Below are positions 9,022 through 17,919 of a DNA stretch of 64,000 nt, in pieces. This DNA is from Paraburkholderia sp. FT54 (GTDB lineage: Bacteria; Pseudomonadota; Gammaproteobacteria; Burkholderiales; Burkholderiaceae). Each line of letters starts with the position of its first letter. Position 1 is the first letter of the stretch. The notes under the pieces are model-generated. The model saw only the letters and a program-made list of their open reading frames with translations, was not told the origin of the DNA and did no database searches. Position numbers and translations under genes: made by a program. The DNA is taken from assembly GCF_031585635.1 (NCBI RefSeq), contig NZ_CP134198.1, positions 62,001-126,000 of the forward strand, written 5' to 3'.

Positions 9022-9641
9022 ATCCGGCGCCTTCAACATCCCCTTGTGTGGATGTTGATCAGCGCGGTGTCGTCCTCTGCTTCGTCAGTTGTGTCGGGCA
9101 GTGAGTCGCGTTGCGGCAGAAAAGCCGCGCAAGCAGAATTGACGGGCACGATTAGCGCTCCAACGGACATCATCAGCGGAATTTCCGAACTTCAACACCG
9201 GCAGGACTTCGCGCTCAAGCGACGTCTGCTACGCGCCCCACTATCGCAAACAGCTCGCCGCGCGCTTTGCCGCCTGGCATCGTTTCCCGGAGGCCACCCA
9301 AGATCCATCCGTTTTCTGCGCAAGCACGTGTCCTCTCCGCTATTGCGCCGCGAACAATTTATCGTAACCACGCCCTTGAGGGAGAAGGTGTCGGTGACAT
9401 TACGCGCCGTTGCTCGAGGTAAATCAGTGGGAGCAAGGCACAGGTCGACCGAATGGAGTTCGGTATCTGCACGCGAGATCTCGCGTGGCGCCTTTCGTTA
9501 CGATACTGTTTGCAAGGACTTCCCCTGAAAGTCAAGGTCGGGGTTCGATTTTTTTCGACCCTCGCAGATATTGGCGCGCACTTGCAGGCTGGCCCTGTTG
9601 GTGTGGTCATAGCATTTTTCCTCAAGTAGGCTGCCGCTGTC
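9022..9641. other. No credible gene
   Basis: Contains only overlapping shadow frames and one short stem-loop (9034-9057). Confidence 0.4.
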
Positions 9642-9830
9642 GTGTCGAAGCAATACCAGGAACAGACTGCGTCTTTGCAAACGGCCTTGTTGCCCGAGAC
9701 GTATCGGGCGGCCCACGATATGAGCCGCCCAGGAGAACCCTTCTATGAGGAGGAAGTTGTCAAGGCCTTTCACGTACTGCGTCACGAATTATCGGCCCAG
9801 TCCTTCTCGGTCTCCGCGGACGCCACGTAG
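9642..9830 (+). CDS. Doubtful 62-residue hypothetical protein
   Basis: A GTG-initiated frame, MSKQYQEQTASLQTALLPET..., with a balanced acidic/helical composition (FYEEEVVKAFHVLRHELSAQ). AGTAGG lies ~13 bases upstream, a poor distance. No family recognised. Kept because its composition differs from that of shadow frames; it may be the tail of a larger lost gene. Confidence 0.3.
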   Translation: MSKQYQEQTASLQTALLPETYRAAHDMSRPGEPFYEEEVVKAFHVLRHELSAQSFSVSADAT

Positions 9831-9898
9831 CCGGGTCAAGGGCAGGCGAAGCCTGGCGCAGCGCACCCTTGACGCTGCGAAGGGGCGATATGCTGGCC

Positions 9899-9936
9899 TA
9901 TGTTGGCGAGCGTGAGTTATAGCGCTCGCCAACATA
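9899..9936. repeat. Perfect fold-back: 14-bp arms, 10-base loop
   Basis: Arms at 9899-9912 and 9923-9936 are exact reverse complements (TATGTTGGCGAGCG and its complement). No T-run follows, so it is not a classical terminator. It lies about 40 bases before the remnant IS110 end starting near 9979. Confidence 0.85.
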
Positions 9937-9978
9937 CGAGCGCATTCTGGCGGAGCTCCACCCCGACAACCAATGCTG

Positions 9979-10345
9979 CATGGCGAGATTCCGGCAGGAG
10001 CAAGACTCGAACCGGCGGCAACACCGGCGCTGTAGCCTGAGCAACGACAGTCAGGCTCGATTGAAAACGTTCGCGTGCCCGGACAGTAAGCGGGTTGCCC
10101 CGACGGGTGACCGTAGTTCTAGATGGGGTACGTCGGTAACGGAGTGGTTCCAGCGCTTTGCGCATGCAGTATGTGGTGCCCGGCCTCGCGCCGGCACGGA
10201 TAGAAGTTGGCCCGGGGCAACTGCCCGGATATCAGACACTCCGGCCTCGAACGTTTTTAGTGACTCGCCTGATGTAAAGGATTCCAGACTGGGTTTTATA
10301 CCCTCAGCAAACAGCAGGTTATCCACCGCTGGTCAGCGGTTCGAG
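9979..10345 (+). mobile_element. IS110-family 3' remnant (end of transposase plus right end)
   Basis: This stretch matches, by eye at high similarity, the reverse complement of ~44940-45330, which is the last ~60 codons and downstream end of the intact IS110-family transposase at 45131-46384. Shared landmarks in the same order are GGCGAGATTCC, CCCGGACAGT, ACCGTAGTT, ATGGGG, TGGTTCCAGCGC, GCGCATGC, GCCGGCACGGATAGAAGTTG and GGTTATCCACCGC. The upstream portion of that element is absent, so this is a decayed right-end fragment. Its border includes an imperfect inverted repeat (10315-10338 and 10360-10382). Confidence 0.75.
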
Positions 10346-10717
10346 TGTTATGACCGCGACGCTGACAGCGGTAGATAACCTGACTCTGTCAAACGGAGGC
10401 AAACGACCCAAGGAAAGCACATCGAAAAAGCGGTCGAATTCCAATTTCCCACGGCAGTACATCGTACGTCGGCGACAAGTTCGTCAAGCTCCCCAGCGAA
10501 CGGTGCCTTCGGTGAAGCGCACCGGAGGAACCCGGTGGCAAACATTGTTATCCTGCTATAAAAGTGGCGCGAACGCTGCCGCAGCCGATTCATCGGCGTT
10601 TTCGCTGGGCGCGAGTGCCGTGCAAGATCGCCATCGCACTCGCCTGCATTGGCAGCCCCGGGCCTCGCGCCGGCAGCGGGTTGGCCTTTGGTACTGACCA
10701 TCGGAATAATAGCGTCG
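10346..10717. other. No gene seen
   Basis: Lies between the IS110 remnant and the IS5-type transposase remnant. It probably includes the lost 5' part of the latter, but no transposase motif is readable. Confidence 0.4.
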
Positions 10718-11300
10718 CGCAGAAGAAGAACTGGTTGTCGGGCGAGCACTTCAGCGTGGACGGCACGCAGATCCAGGCGTGGGCGGGGCACAAGAGCTTT
10801 GCGCGCAAGGACGGTGACGACAGGGATAACGACGGTGGCAGCGGCGAGGGCGACTTCAAGGGCGGCAAGCGGAGCAACGAAACGCACGAGTCGAAGACCG
10901 ATCCCGATGCACGGCTTCACCGCAAGGGCAAGACGGCCAGCGAATTGCGTTACATGGGCCACACGCTGACCGACAACCGCCATGGGCTGGTGGTCAATGC
11001 CCGGGTGAGCTGTGCTGATGGACATGCCGAACGTGAAGCGGCCAAGGTCATGATCAACGATGCGCGGTAGGCGGCGAACGATGCGGCTGCGCAAATCACG
11101 CTGGGCGCGGACAAGGGTTACGACGCAGAGGAATTCATCGAAGCTTGCCAGCAGATGAAGGTCACGCCGCACGTGGCGCAGAACACGTCGGGTCACCGTT
11201 CGTCCGTGCCCGATTAGATTGCACGCAGTGTGGGCTACGCGATATCGCAGCAAAAGCGCAAGCTGATCGAACAAGGCGCGCCGAATGGGATTTTATCGAT
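10718..11300 (+). pseudogene. IS5-family transposase remnant
   Basis: Reads the middle and end of an IS5-type DDE transposase: HFSVDGTQIQAWAGHKSF carries the first aspartate, then NETHESKTDPDARLHRKGK, LRYMGHTLTDNRHGLVVNAR, LGADKGYDAEEFIEAC (second aspartate) and VTPHVAQNTSG. The frame is broken by TAG at 11068-11070 and again by TAG at 11215-11217, and it ends after YAISQQKRKLIEQ without the final catalytic glutamate region. The N-terminal third is missing. Not functional. Confidence 0.85.
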
Positions 11301-11304
11301 CAGG

Positions 11305-11458
11305 CCACCAAAAACACCAGATCTTTTGCCTTTGCGCGTTTGGCCAGTCGGAGCGTATTGATCGCACCGTGCACGCTGGTCTTGGTGGTCTGCACGGGAT
11401 CGTCCTGGTAATGGATGGGAGAAGCGGGGCAGGCAAGGATGTAGATCTCGTCCGCTTC
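11305..11458 (-). pseudogene. UDP-glucuronate decarboxylase / NAD-epimerase fragment
   Basis: A short internal piece reading [18 protein letters not shown] and [20 protein letters not shown], the hallmark of bacterial UDP-glucuronic acid decarboxylases (UXS, SDR extended family), where this segment contacts NAD and sugar nucleotide. It runs directly on from the glycosyltransferase fragment at 11461-11715 on the same strand. No Rossmann GxxGxxG or catalytic YxxxK is present. It is a relic of a polysaccharide locus. Confidence 0.75.
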
Positions 11459-11460
11459 CC

Positions 11461-11715
11461 CTAAAGTGGAAGGATGACGTCGTGGCGCATCAGTTCGAAA
11501 TTGGCGTAAGGGAGGCAAGGCCAAGCGCTTGACGCAGGCTCGCGTCGTCGCGTCGGGGCCGTCATCGCAGACCAGGATCTCGTAGCGACGTGGCGGTAAA
11601 ATCCTTGGTCGCACAGCGCGGCGAGACACGCGGCGAGCAGCGCGGAACGCCGATAGGTCGGCACGACCACGGAGACATCGAATTGCGCCAGCGGCGCGCC
11701 GGGTTGGCCGCACGC
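11461..11715 (-). pseudogene. Family 2 glycosyltransferase N-terminal fragment
   Basis: Reads [20 protein letters not shown] and then, after a frame change, [20 protein letters not shown]. Together these are the classic first ~50 residues of a GT2 (GT-A fold) enzyme, including the first nucleotide-binding aspartate motif. The gene then stops and is joined to the decarboxylase fragment. A frameshift lies near 11600. Non-functional. Confidence 0.75.
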
Positions 11716-11724
11716 GCCCTTCGC

Positions 11725-11900
11725 GGCTTTCGTGCTATTCGTCTTCGACGTGCGCGCTGACAAGGGCGCGCGCATTCCGGCGGTGCGGCATGTGCACGGC
11801 ACGGCGCAGGTGTGCAGACCGTCAACCGTTCGCACCATCCGCTCTATTACGACCTGCTGGACGCGTTCAGACAGCGCACAGGAGTGCCGATGCAGATGCG
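11725..11900 (+). pseudogene. Carbamoyltransferase (NodU/CmcH-type) fragment
   Basis: Reads [27 protein letters not shown] and then, one frame over, [20 protein letters not shown] and RTGVP. This matches the C-terminal domain of NodU/CmcH-type O-carbamoyltransferases up to where the family continues with NTSFNVRGEP, which is missing. It is divergent from, and nearly abuts, the GT2 fragment. Confidence 0.65.
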
Positions 11901-11939
11901 TCCTGCCTCCACGGTCCGAAGCTCGAAGCCCTGCCGCTG

Positions 11940-12240
11940 TGGCAGCTTTATCTGGACGCACTACCTCTCGCAGGTCAATCCGGAATGGAAAAGCAAGGTG
12001 GGAGATGGCACGACCGTCAGTTGGCCGACAGGCACGGGCGGGAAGGGCAACGATGGAGACGTTCAAGGCGGCCGTAGCCAGCGTTGACTGGTCAAAATCG
12101 TTCTATCAGATCCTGACAAATGAGCCAGGCAAGCAGGCATGGCTCGTCGTCGGCGCAACCTTCGTGCTGCTCCACCCGGCTCACCGCAAGCCAGAAGTCG
12201 GCAAAGAAACGCTGAGGTTCTTCGACGCCAGCAGGAAATG
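11940..12240 (+). pseudogene. pstS: PstS phosphate-binding protein C-terminal fragment
   Basis: Reads [20 protein letters not shown] and [17 protein letters not shown], then after a frameshift [26 protein letters not shown] and GKETLRFFDASRKCQ. These are the late segments of the periplasmic phosphate-binding protein PstS, in correct order. The signal peptide and first ~200 residues are missing. It is fused behind the carbamoyltransferase fragment. Another phosphate-regulon relic (phoU) is at 28846-29040. Confidence 0.75.
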
Positions 12241-12986
12241 TCAGGCGCCGGACGAGCCGCCTCACAGCTTGTTCACTCGATGCAGTCGACATCCTGGGAA
12301 GCCTGGCCGCCATGCGCGAACGCCAGATCAATCCGTCCCGCAAACAGGCATCTTATTCGTCACGACGGTCGTGCCTGTCATCGTCACCTTGCTCATTTCG
12401 AAGCGCTGTTAGCCCAAGACCGAGTGCCATCACAATTAGCAACGCCAGAAAGTCCCATCCGCACGCGAACCTGAGACCCACAATAGCCTTGGATTCGGGC
12501 AGCCAGCCGGTTGTGCCACACCGTTTCTCCACTAAATGCGTCACGGCCGCGCACGGCAGCGAGGACGTCATCCGCTGTGCGCTGAACCCGGGGCAGACGG
12601 CGCACGCATCGGGCACGTTGAGCACAGCGTCGATCGCTGACTCGTGACGGTGAAGGAGAGAACTGCACGCCAGGGTGCGATCGACACATGACCTGTTCCG
12701 GAGCTTTTTCCGGATAGGGGCCTTGCTCCAGGCTGGAAGTGAACGCGGCTTCGATACAAGGGCCTGAAGTTAGTGTGACTGATCTCTTTGATCACCGGGG
12801 AGCAGACCTTCACATTCGAGAAGTCGCCAGCGAGGTTGCCGGCTCGCCGACAATTGCCAGGAGCGCGGGGTTGCAGCGCCTTAAGTTTTAATAAGGTGAA
12901 GTCTGGCATGCTAACCGGCTGGAGTCCGGTGATCCCGCGTAAAGTGCGGACCGTGAACCTAACGAAGACTGCGATGGAAACGCCGG
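12241..12986. other. Leader region of the glycosyltransferase; no clear gene
   Basis: No convincing gene. A minus-strand frame around 12353-12480 has a hydrophobic segment (DFLALLIVMALGLGLTAL) that may be a relic of a membrane protein. Just before the next gene, 12879-12896 is an A/T-rich near-palindrome (CCTTAAGTTTTAATAAGG) that could be an operator; a PmrA-like site was considered but the half-sites do not fit well. Confidence 0.35.
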
Positions 12987-14927
12987 ATGCCCACTTGCCC
13001 CCACGAAACTGATTCGCGGTATCTGTCCAGGAGGCGCGCGCAGGCATTCAGACGGGCGGGTCTCGGGCTTGCCTGGCTGTTCCTTTATCTGGTTCCCGGT
13101 ATAGTCGGACGCGAACCTTGGAAGCAGGACGAAACCTATACGTTCGGCATCATTCAGCATATTGCGTCGACCGGTGACTGGGTTGTCCCGACGAACGCGG
13201 GCGTACCTTTCATGGAGAAGCCGCCGCTCTTCTACTGGCTCGCTAGCGTATTCATGCGGGCCAGTTCCGGTTGGTTGCCGGCGCCAGACGGCGCCAGGCT
13301 CGCAACGCTTCTGGCCATGCTGATCGCCTTCGCTGCCGTCGCCGCAGCGGCACGTCTGATTGCCGGTAATCCCGGCTGGCTTACCCGGGATGTCGCGGGT
13401 ACGGTTCTGTTACTGGCAGGGACGATAGGGCTGGTGAAGCATTCACACGATCTGTTCACTGATATCGGGTTGATGGCTGCAAGCGCGAGCGCGCTTTATG
13501 CCTTGATCCGTATTGTTGGTGATACCGCGCGGAGCGGTAACCCTCGATGGCTTGACTCCCTCCTGTTTGGCATCAGCATTTCAGCGACCTTCATGACGAA
13601 GGGACTGCTGATGCCCGGCGTGTTCGGCGTCGCCACGCTTCTCGTACCCGTTTTCGTGCCTTCTTCCCGTTCGCGCCGCTACGTCCTGCTGCTGGGAGCT
13701 GCGGTGGCTGTCGGACTGCCGCTAATGACGATCTGGCCATGGCTGCTTGCGCAGCGGTCAAACTCGCTCTTCATCGTCTGGTTTTGGGAGAACAATGTCG
13801 GACGTTTCGTCGGTTTTTCAGTGCCGGAACTCGGGTCCGACAATACACTGCTTACTGCGGTGAAAGGGCTGCTTTTTTTCGCGTTCCCAATTGGACCGCT
13901 AGCTCTGATGACGATGTGTCGGGCGACCGTCTGGCGTGACCCCCGGCTGGTCGTGGCAGCGCTGGTTGTCACGGTTGGTCTCGTGACACTGGGCCTTTCT
14001 GCGACAATGCGTGAACTCTATCTTTTGCCTTTGTTGCCGGCGCTGGCGCCGCTGGCGGCCAGTTTTCTTTGCCGCCTTTCGCCCCTTGTGCAGCGGGCGT
14101 GGGTCGCCGTCTCGTCGACCGTGGCCATTCTGAGTCTGTGTTTGGGATGGACAGGATGGTGGATCATGCGCGCGCCTGTCACCGAACACCACTGGCTGTC
14201 GCCGTTTGCTCGCTGGCTGCCGCTGTCCTATCAGTTGCCAGCGAAGCAGCCGGTGGCGCTCGCCGCGGCTGTTGCGCTGACATTGGGCTGGCTTTTGGCA
14301 CAGCCTGTCATCTCACGTGGCGGTCGCTGGTCCGGTGCGTGGAGTTGGGCCGCCGCGATGACGCTCGGGTGGGGTCTTATGTCAACACTCATGTTGCCGT
14401 GGATCGATGCCGCGAAAAGCTATCGGGAGGTATTCGACCAGGCGGCAATCGCACTTGCACCCAACCTGGCTGCGAAAGGATGCGTCGCCTCTGACGGCTT
14501 CGGTGAATCTGAAGCCCCCATGTTTGCGTGGTATGCGCACCGTCAGGCAGTTCCGCTCGGGACCCGAGGGGCTGAGAACTGCAACGTTCTGATTGTGCAG
14601 ACGCCCTCCGCGCACAAGCCTTCTTCACTTTTTTGGCAGCCGTTCTGGACCGGCTCGCGCCCCGGAGACAGTCAGCAGAGGTTCATCCTCTACCGGCGCA
14701 TTGCCGAATCCGGTTCAGGAAAGCAGGCCGATGGTTCAGCGGAGTTCTGCCGTCAGTCCGGCATAGTCAAACCGTCCGATCAGCGTCACTGTGGAACTGT
14801 TTCAAGCGACGCGCAGCGTCGTCACCGTCCGTCTGGCCCGTATGCGGAAACTTGGATGTCAAAGCGGATCGGGCGGGGAGACGTTGATGGCGAAGTCGTC
14901 TCGCGACCGGCAGCCCGGTCAGTCTGA
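12987..14927 (+). CDS. ArnT/PMT-like membrane glycosyltransferase (GT39/GT83 superfamily)
   Basis: A 646-residue polytopic membrane protein. The N-terminal region has the family's signature periplasmic loop: VGREPWKQDETYTFGI places the catalytic acidic pair (D-E) after the first membrane segment, and FMEKPPLFYWL is the conserved motif of ArnT-type lipid-dependent transferases. About eleven hydrophobic segments follow to residue ~480, then a soluble periplasmic C-terminal domain. The last ~60 residues are polar and basic and may be a read-through tail. Such enzymes move sugar from undecaprenyl phosphate to lipid A or other acceptors; the exact donor is unknown. It stands alone without arnBCAD neighbours. 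GGAAA lies ~9 bases before the ATG. Confidence 0.8.
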   Translation: MPTCPHETDSRYLSRRRAQAFRRAGLGLAWLFLYLVPGIVGREPWKQDETYTFGIIQHIASTGDWVVPTNAGVPFMEKPPLFYWLASVFMRASSGWLPAPDGARLATLLAMLIAFAAVAAAARLIAGNPGWLTRDVAGTVLLLAGTIGLVKHSHDLFTDIGLMAASASALYALIRIVGDTARSGNPRWLDSLLFGISISATFMTKGLLMPGVFGVATLLVPVFVPSSRSRRYVLLLGAAVAVGLPLMTIWPWLLAQRSNSLFIVWFWENNVGRFVGFSVPELGSDNTLLTAVKGLLFFAFPIGPLALMTMCRATVWRDPRLVVAALVVTVGLVTLGLSATMRELYLLPLLPALAPLAASFLCRLSPLVQRAWVAVSSTVAILSLCLGWTGWWIMRAPVTEHHWLSPFARWLPLSYQLPAKQPVALAAAVALTLGWLLAQPVISRGGRWSGAWSWAAAMTLGWGLMSTLMLPWIDAAKSYREVFDQAAIALAPNLAAKGCVASDGFGESEAPMFAWYAHRQAVPLGTRGAENCNVLIVQTPSAHKPSSLFWQPFWTGSRPGDSQQRFILYRRIAESGSGKQADGSAEFCRQSGIVKPSDQRHCGTVSSDAQRRHRPSGPYAETWMSKRIGRGDVDGEVVSRPAARSV

Positions 14928-15238
14928 CGTCGACGGACGGTTCACATCACGCGGGCATCGATTATAGCTTCGACCGTTACTTGCCGCATTATCAGCTTTT
15001 TCACAGGACTGGAGGATGACGACCCCTTCCTGCTCGCTTCCCTCGCCGCACCGGACCATCAGATCACCGCGGGCCCTGAGCAACGTGGTGCCGTCGTTCG
15101 CCCACGGACCGCAGGCAACGCATGCTTACTGCGCGTGTATCTTTGCAGCAGCCGGCCGGCGTCGGTCGGCTATCATGAACCGGTCAAAGCCCGCGGCATG
15201 CGCGTGCCGATGGCCGGCGACAAAGGGTTAGGGACCAA
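14928..15238. other. Intergenic, no gene seen
   Basis: Spacer between the glycosyltransferase and the response-regulator relic. No structured RNA or gene recognised. Confidence 0.4.
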
Positions 15239-15619
15239 ATGAAAACCATTCTGGTCCTCGACGACGACCCGGCCATCGCGAAATCCTTGAAACGGCTGCT
15301 TCATCTGGCCGGATATCGGGTGATAACCGCTAGCAATGGCAGCGAGGGACTTGCCGCTGCACGCGTTGAAATGCCCGCGCTCATCATCACAGACCGGTCA
15401 ATGCCGATTATGGATGGCGTCGAATTCTGTCGTCAGCTCAGGCGGGAAAGAGAACTCGCACGGATACCAGTCATTCTCACGAGTGCGGATATGTCCGCCC
15501 CTTGAGCAACGGCAATGTGGAATGAATTCTTAGTCAAGCCAGTACCGATGGATGTTCTTCTGGCTTCCGTTCAGCGCCTTCTAGCGTCCGCCACCGATGG
15601 TCGTGAGGCCGGGGATTGA
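15239..15619 (+). pseudogene. Single-domain response regulator with in-frame TGA
   Basis: A receiver domain starting MKTILVLDDDPAIAKSLKRL, with acidic pocket DDD, phospho-acceptor aspartate in LIITDRSMPIMDG, and the switch region VILTSADMSAP. A TGA at 15503-15505 then interrupts it. The same frame continues for 37 more codons with exactly the missing end of the fold (ATAMWNEFLVKPVPMDVLL), including the conserved lysine-proline, to a normal TGA at 15617-15619. One nonsense base therefore separates this from an intact ~126-residue CheY-like protein. Read-through, true loss or a sequencing error are all possible. Confidence 0.8.
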
Positions 15620-15886
15620 ATATCGCGGTCCGACGCCGAGACGAAAGTTCATCGGTACCCGCCGTGCTATCGCATGCCAGCAAGGCTGTCGGGCCACCCT
15701 TCACGCGCTGCGGCTGGAAGCTCCCGCAAGATGGGCGAGCGGTAGCTGAGCATACGTCGTTGCGGATGTGACGCGACAGTATCGGACTCGCCTGTGGTGT
15801 GCGGGTCATTTGCGGCATCCGGGCGTGCGGTTTCGTCGTGCTCGACCGCACAGAAGCCCCGCGCACAATTGCGTGGCGGCGATGTA

Positions 15887-16063
15887 TCAACTATATGAAG
15901 TTTTCTCTCTTTTCGTATGCCGTCGGGAGGCGGCGTCCTTAGGAAAACGGCGGGCCGAGCTGACAATCCGGTCGCCACGAAGCATGAACCACAGTCCAAC
16001 GAAAACGAGCGCTGGATACAACAGTGCAAGACGCACAAAGGACAATACGTCGTCAGTGTCCAT
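15887..16063 (-). CDS. Small single-pass membrane protein
   Basis: A 58-residue protein, MDTDDVLSFVRLALLYPALV..., with one hydrophobic segment at ~8-28 followed by a basic cytoplasmic tail (RRHTKREKTSYS). GGAGG five bases before the ATG at 16063 is an excellent ribosome binding site and decides this start over an ATG four codons upstream. The charge pattern suggests N-out/C-in topology. No family is recognised. It is isolated from other genes. Confidence 0.6.
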   Translation of the reverse strand: MDTDDVLSFVRLALLYPALVFVGLWFMLRGDRIVSSARRFPKDAASRRHTKREKTSYS

Positions 16064-16782
16064 TCGTTCCTCCATACCTTATCCGAAATTGCCCGGACTG
16101 ACCTACAGTGCAGTTCAGGTGATTCAGTTTCGCAATCTTCAGGACGCGCGGGAATCAGGGTGAACGTGACATAGGTGATGACAAGGCATGAGCGGGCGCG
16201 GCGAGAGAGAGTGCCGACGGCATATCGGTCTTTTGTGCACCTTCGCAGCAACCCGTTTCACCAAAGCTTCTTCGCCACGTGCCTCGCGCGGCCGCCTTCC
16301 GATCTCGACAGCCGCGTCAACGTGCCTCGATCTGACCGTTCCTGTCTGGTCGTTTCGCCGAGCGGGTGCGTCCGACGATACCGATGAACTGCACAGTGAA
16401 CCAAAGCGTCAGCCTTCCGGATGCGTCAGTACTCCGGGCGCGGTCACCCGCCACCTCCTCCTGTTGTTGGGAATACCTGATACCGGGCAGGGAAGATCCC
16501 ATGCGCAGCTTCCGGAGTGCGCCATGTGCTCCACTCGCAAGCACATCCATCTCAAGCGTCGCCTTCGGTACAGATCGCCGGTTCAAGGAAATCGTCATCT
16601 CCAACTGGCCGTCGGCCGACACATTCCCGTGCGGAGCGCAACGGGCATATTCGTTGCGGGTTCAGTATTCCCCGTCTGTCGCTCACACGCCGGTGCCGGC
16701 TATCCAGGCGGACCGGTGCGTGCGCGGCTGTTCTTTCACGCCAATCACGCTGTGACGCTCAACGGTATTCGGGGAGGCTGAT
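16064..16782. other. No credible gene
   Basis: Overlapping long frames occur on both strands but none has domain, codon or start-site support. The right end is the promoter and leader side of the truncated secreted protein at 16783. Confidence 0.35.
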
Positions 16783-16902
16783 ATGAAAGCATCGATGAAG
16801 TCGGTACTGTTTTCCGCATTGGTAATCGCCTTTGGCGGGACCGCGATGGCCGGGGGGCTGGTGGAGGCGGTGCGGGGGCAGGAGGCCGCCGTCCGCGTCT
16901 AG
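16783..16902 (+). pseudogene. Secreted protein cut off after its signal peptide by an IS5-type remnant
   Basis: MKASMKSVLFSALVIAFGGT then AMAG is a textbook Sec signal peptide with an A-M-A cleavage site. GGGGAGG five bases upstream of the ATG is a strong ribosome binding site. Only ~15 mature residues follow before TAG at 16900, exactly where the IS5-type sequence begins (GGCTGTTGAAAA at 16907). The original C-terminal part appears to have been replaced by the insertion, so the protein cannot be identified. Confidence 0.6.
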
Positions 16903-17515
16903 CAGGCTGTTGAAAAGCGCCCCGTCATGACGACCGAAGCTATGTTCAGGAGGCTTGCGCGTGCGATTTCGCGCTGAATTGCCGGTTTGCCGCGCGATCT
17001 TCGCGGGGCATGCGCACGCATGCAGGCCTTGTGGCGTGCAGCCTTCGCGCCATGGCGGCTCACCGCGCCGCTCCTTGCGGCACCACCCCTGGCATTCGGC
17101 CATGCGGGTCAGATTGCTCGCAACCATCGTCAGTTTGAAGTGCTTTTCGATTCGTTTGCGGATGATCTGGCTGATCCGGTAGCCCGCATGCCGCGAAGTG
17201 CGACCGTCGATTGCGCTGCCGCCCCAACGCTCATCGTTGCGCGCGACATGCGGTATCACGTTTCGAGCGCGGCAATCGTTCACGAAGTCGCGGGTGTCAT
17301 ACGCCTTGTCGGCACCGACTGTCTTCGCATGACCACCTGGCACGCAATCGAGCAATCGCAACGCACTGGCCCGCTCGGCGAAACCATCCGCGTGACTGAC
17401 CACGGCGCCGACCACCAGCCCCGAGCGGTTCTCCATCAGGATGTGCCCGTGGTAGCACAGGATGGCCGGGGGCGGCACGAATGCGAGAGAGCGGCGCGCT
17501 TTGTAGAGAGGACAT
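16903..17515 (-). pseudogene. IS5-family transposase remnant
   Basis: Reads YHGHILMENRSGLVVGAVVS, VGADKAYDTRDFVNDC (catalytic aspartate), VIPHVARN, SAIDGRTSRHAGYRISQ and RKRIEKHFKL, then TMVASNLTRMA. The ~25 residues around the last catalytic segment are missing by internal deletion, and the N-terminal half is absent or unreadable upstream. The terminal motif TGTTGAAAA at 16909-16917 is typical of such element ends. It is related to, but distinct from, the remnant at 10718-11300. Confidence 0.8.
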
Positions 17516-17919
17516 CTAATGGCTTTGAGCTTGCACATGGCTTTCGCCAGAAACGCTGCCGGTCAGATGGTCGCAACGAACGATCTGCGCTACGTCGGTC
17601 CGGCATTCTTCCATGCGCGGGCTGCGGTGATGAGGTCGCGCTTTGCCGGTCGCCAGGTTCTCGCGCCTACTTCCGGCACGTGCGTTCGGCTGCACGTGAA
17701 TTCGGCGCGTTGCGCGCCCTCCACGCAGCAGCGTTGGACCTGCTCGTCGAGAGCCGGTTTGTCGATGCGCCGCCGCTGGCATAGAACGGTAGTGGACAGA
17801 GTAAGCGCCGCATGATCGAAGAGTGGGGCGGCGAGGCCTCAGTGTGACCAGGGTGGACGGGATCCCTGTCGATCTGTACGCCGGGACACTGGCCGGCCCG
17901 TTGATCATCCAGATCGCTA
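17516..17919. other. Unresolved stretch between IS5 remnant and rdgC remnant
   Basis: May contain the decayed N-terminal region of the IS5 transposase, but no frame gives a readable motif on either strand. Confidence 0.3.

Noticed and set aside
9899..9936. Palindrome as a transcription terminator
   Set aside because: No U-tract follows on either strand and no gene ends immediately before it.
12879..12896. PmrA box upstream of the ArnT-like glycosyltransferase
   Set aside because: Only one half-site fits; the spacing and second half do not match the consensus.
16188..16781. A 197-codon plus-strand frame upstream of the signal-peptide fragment
   Set aside because: Competing frames of similar length exist on both strands, and none shows a recognisable fold or start site.
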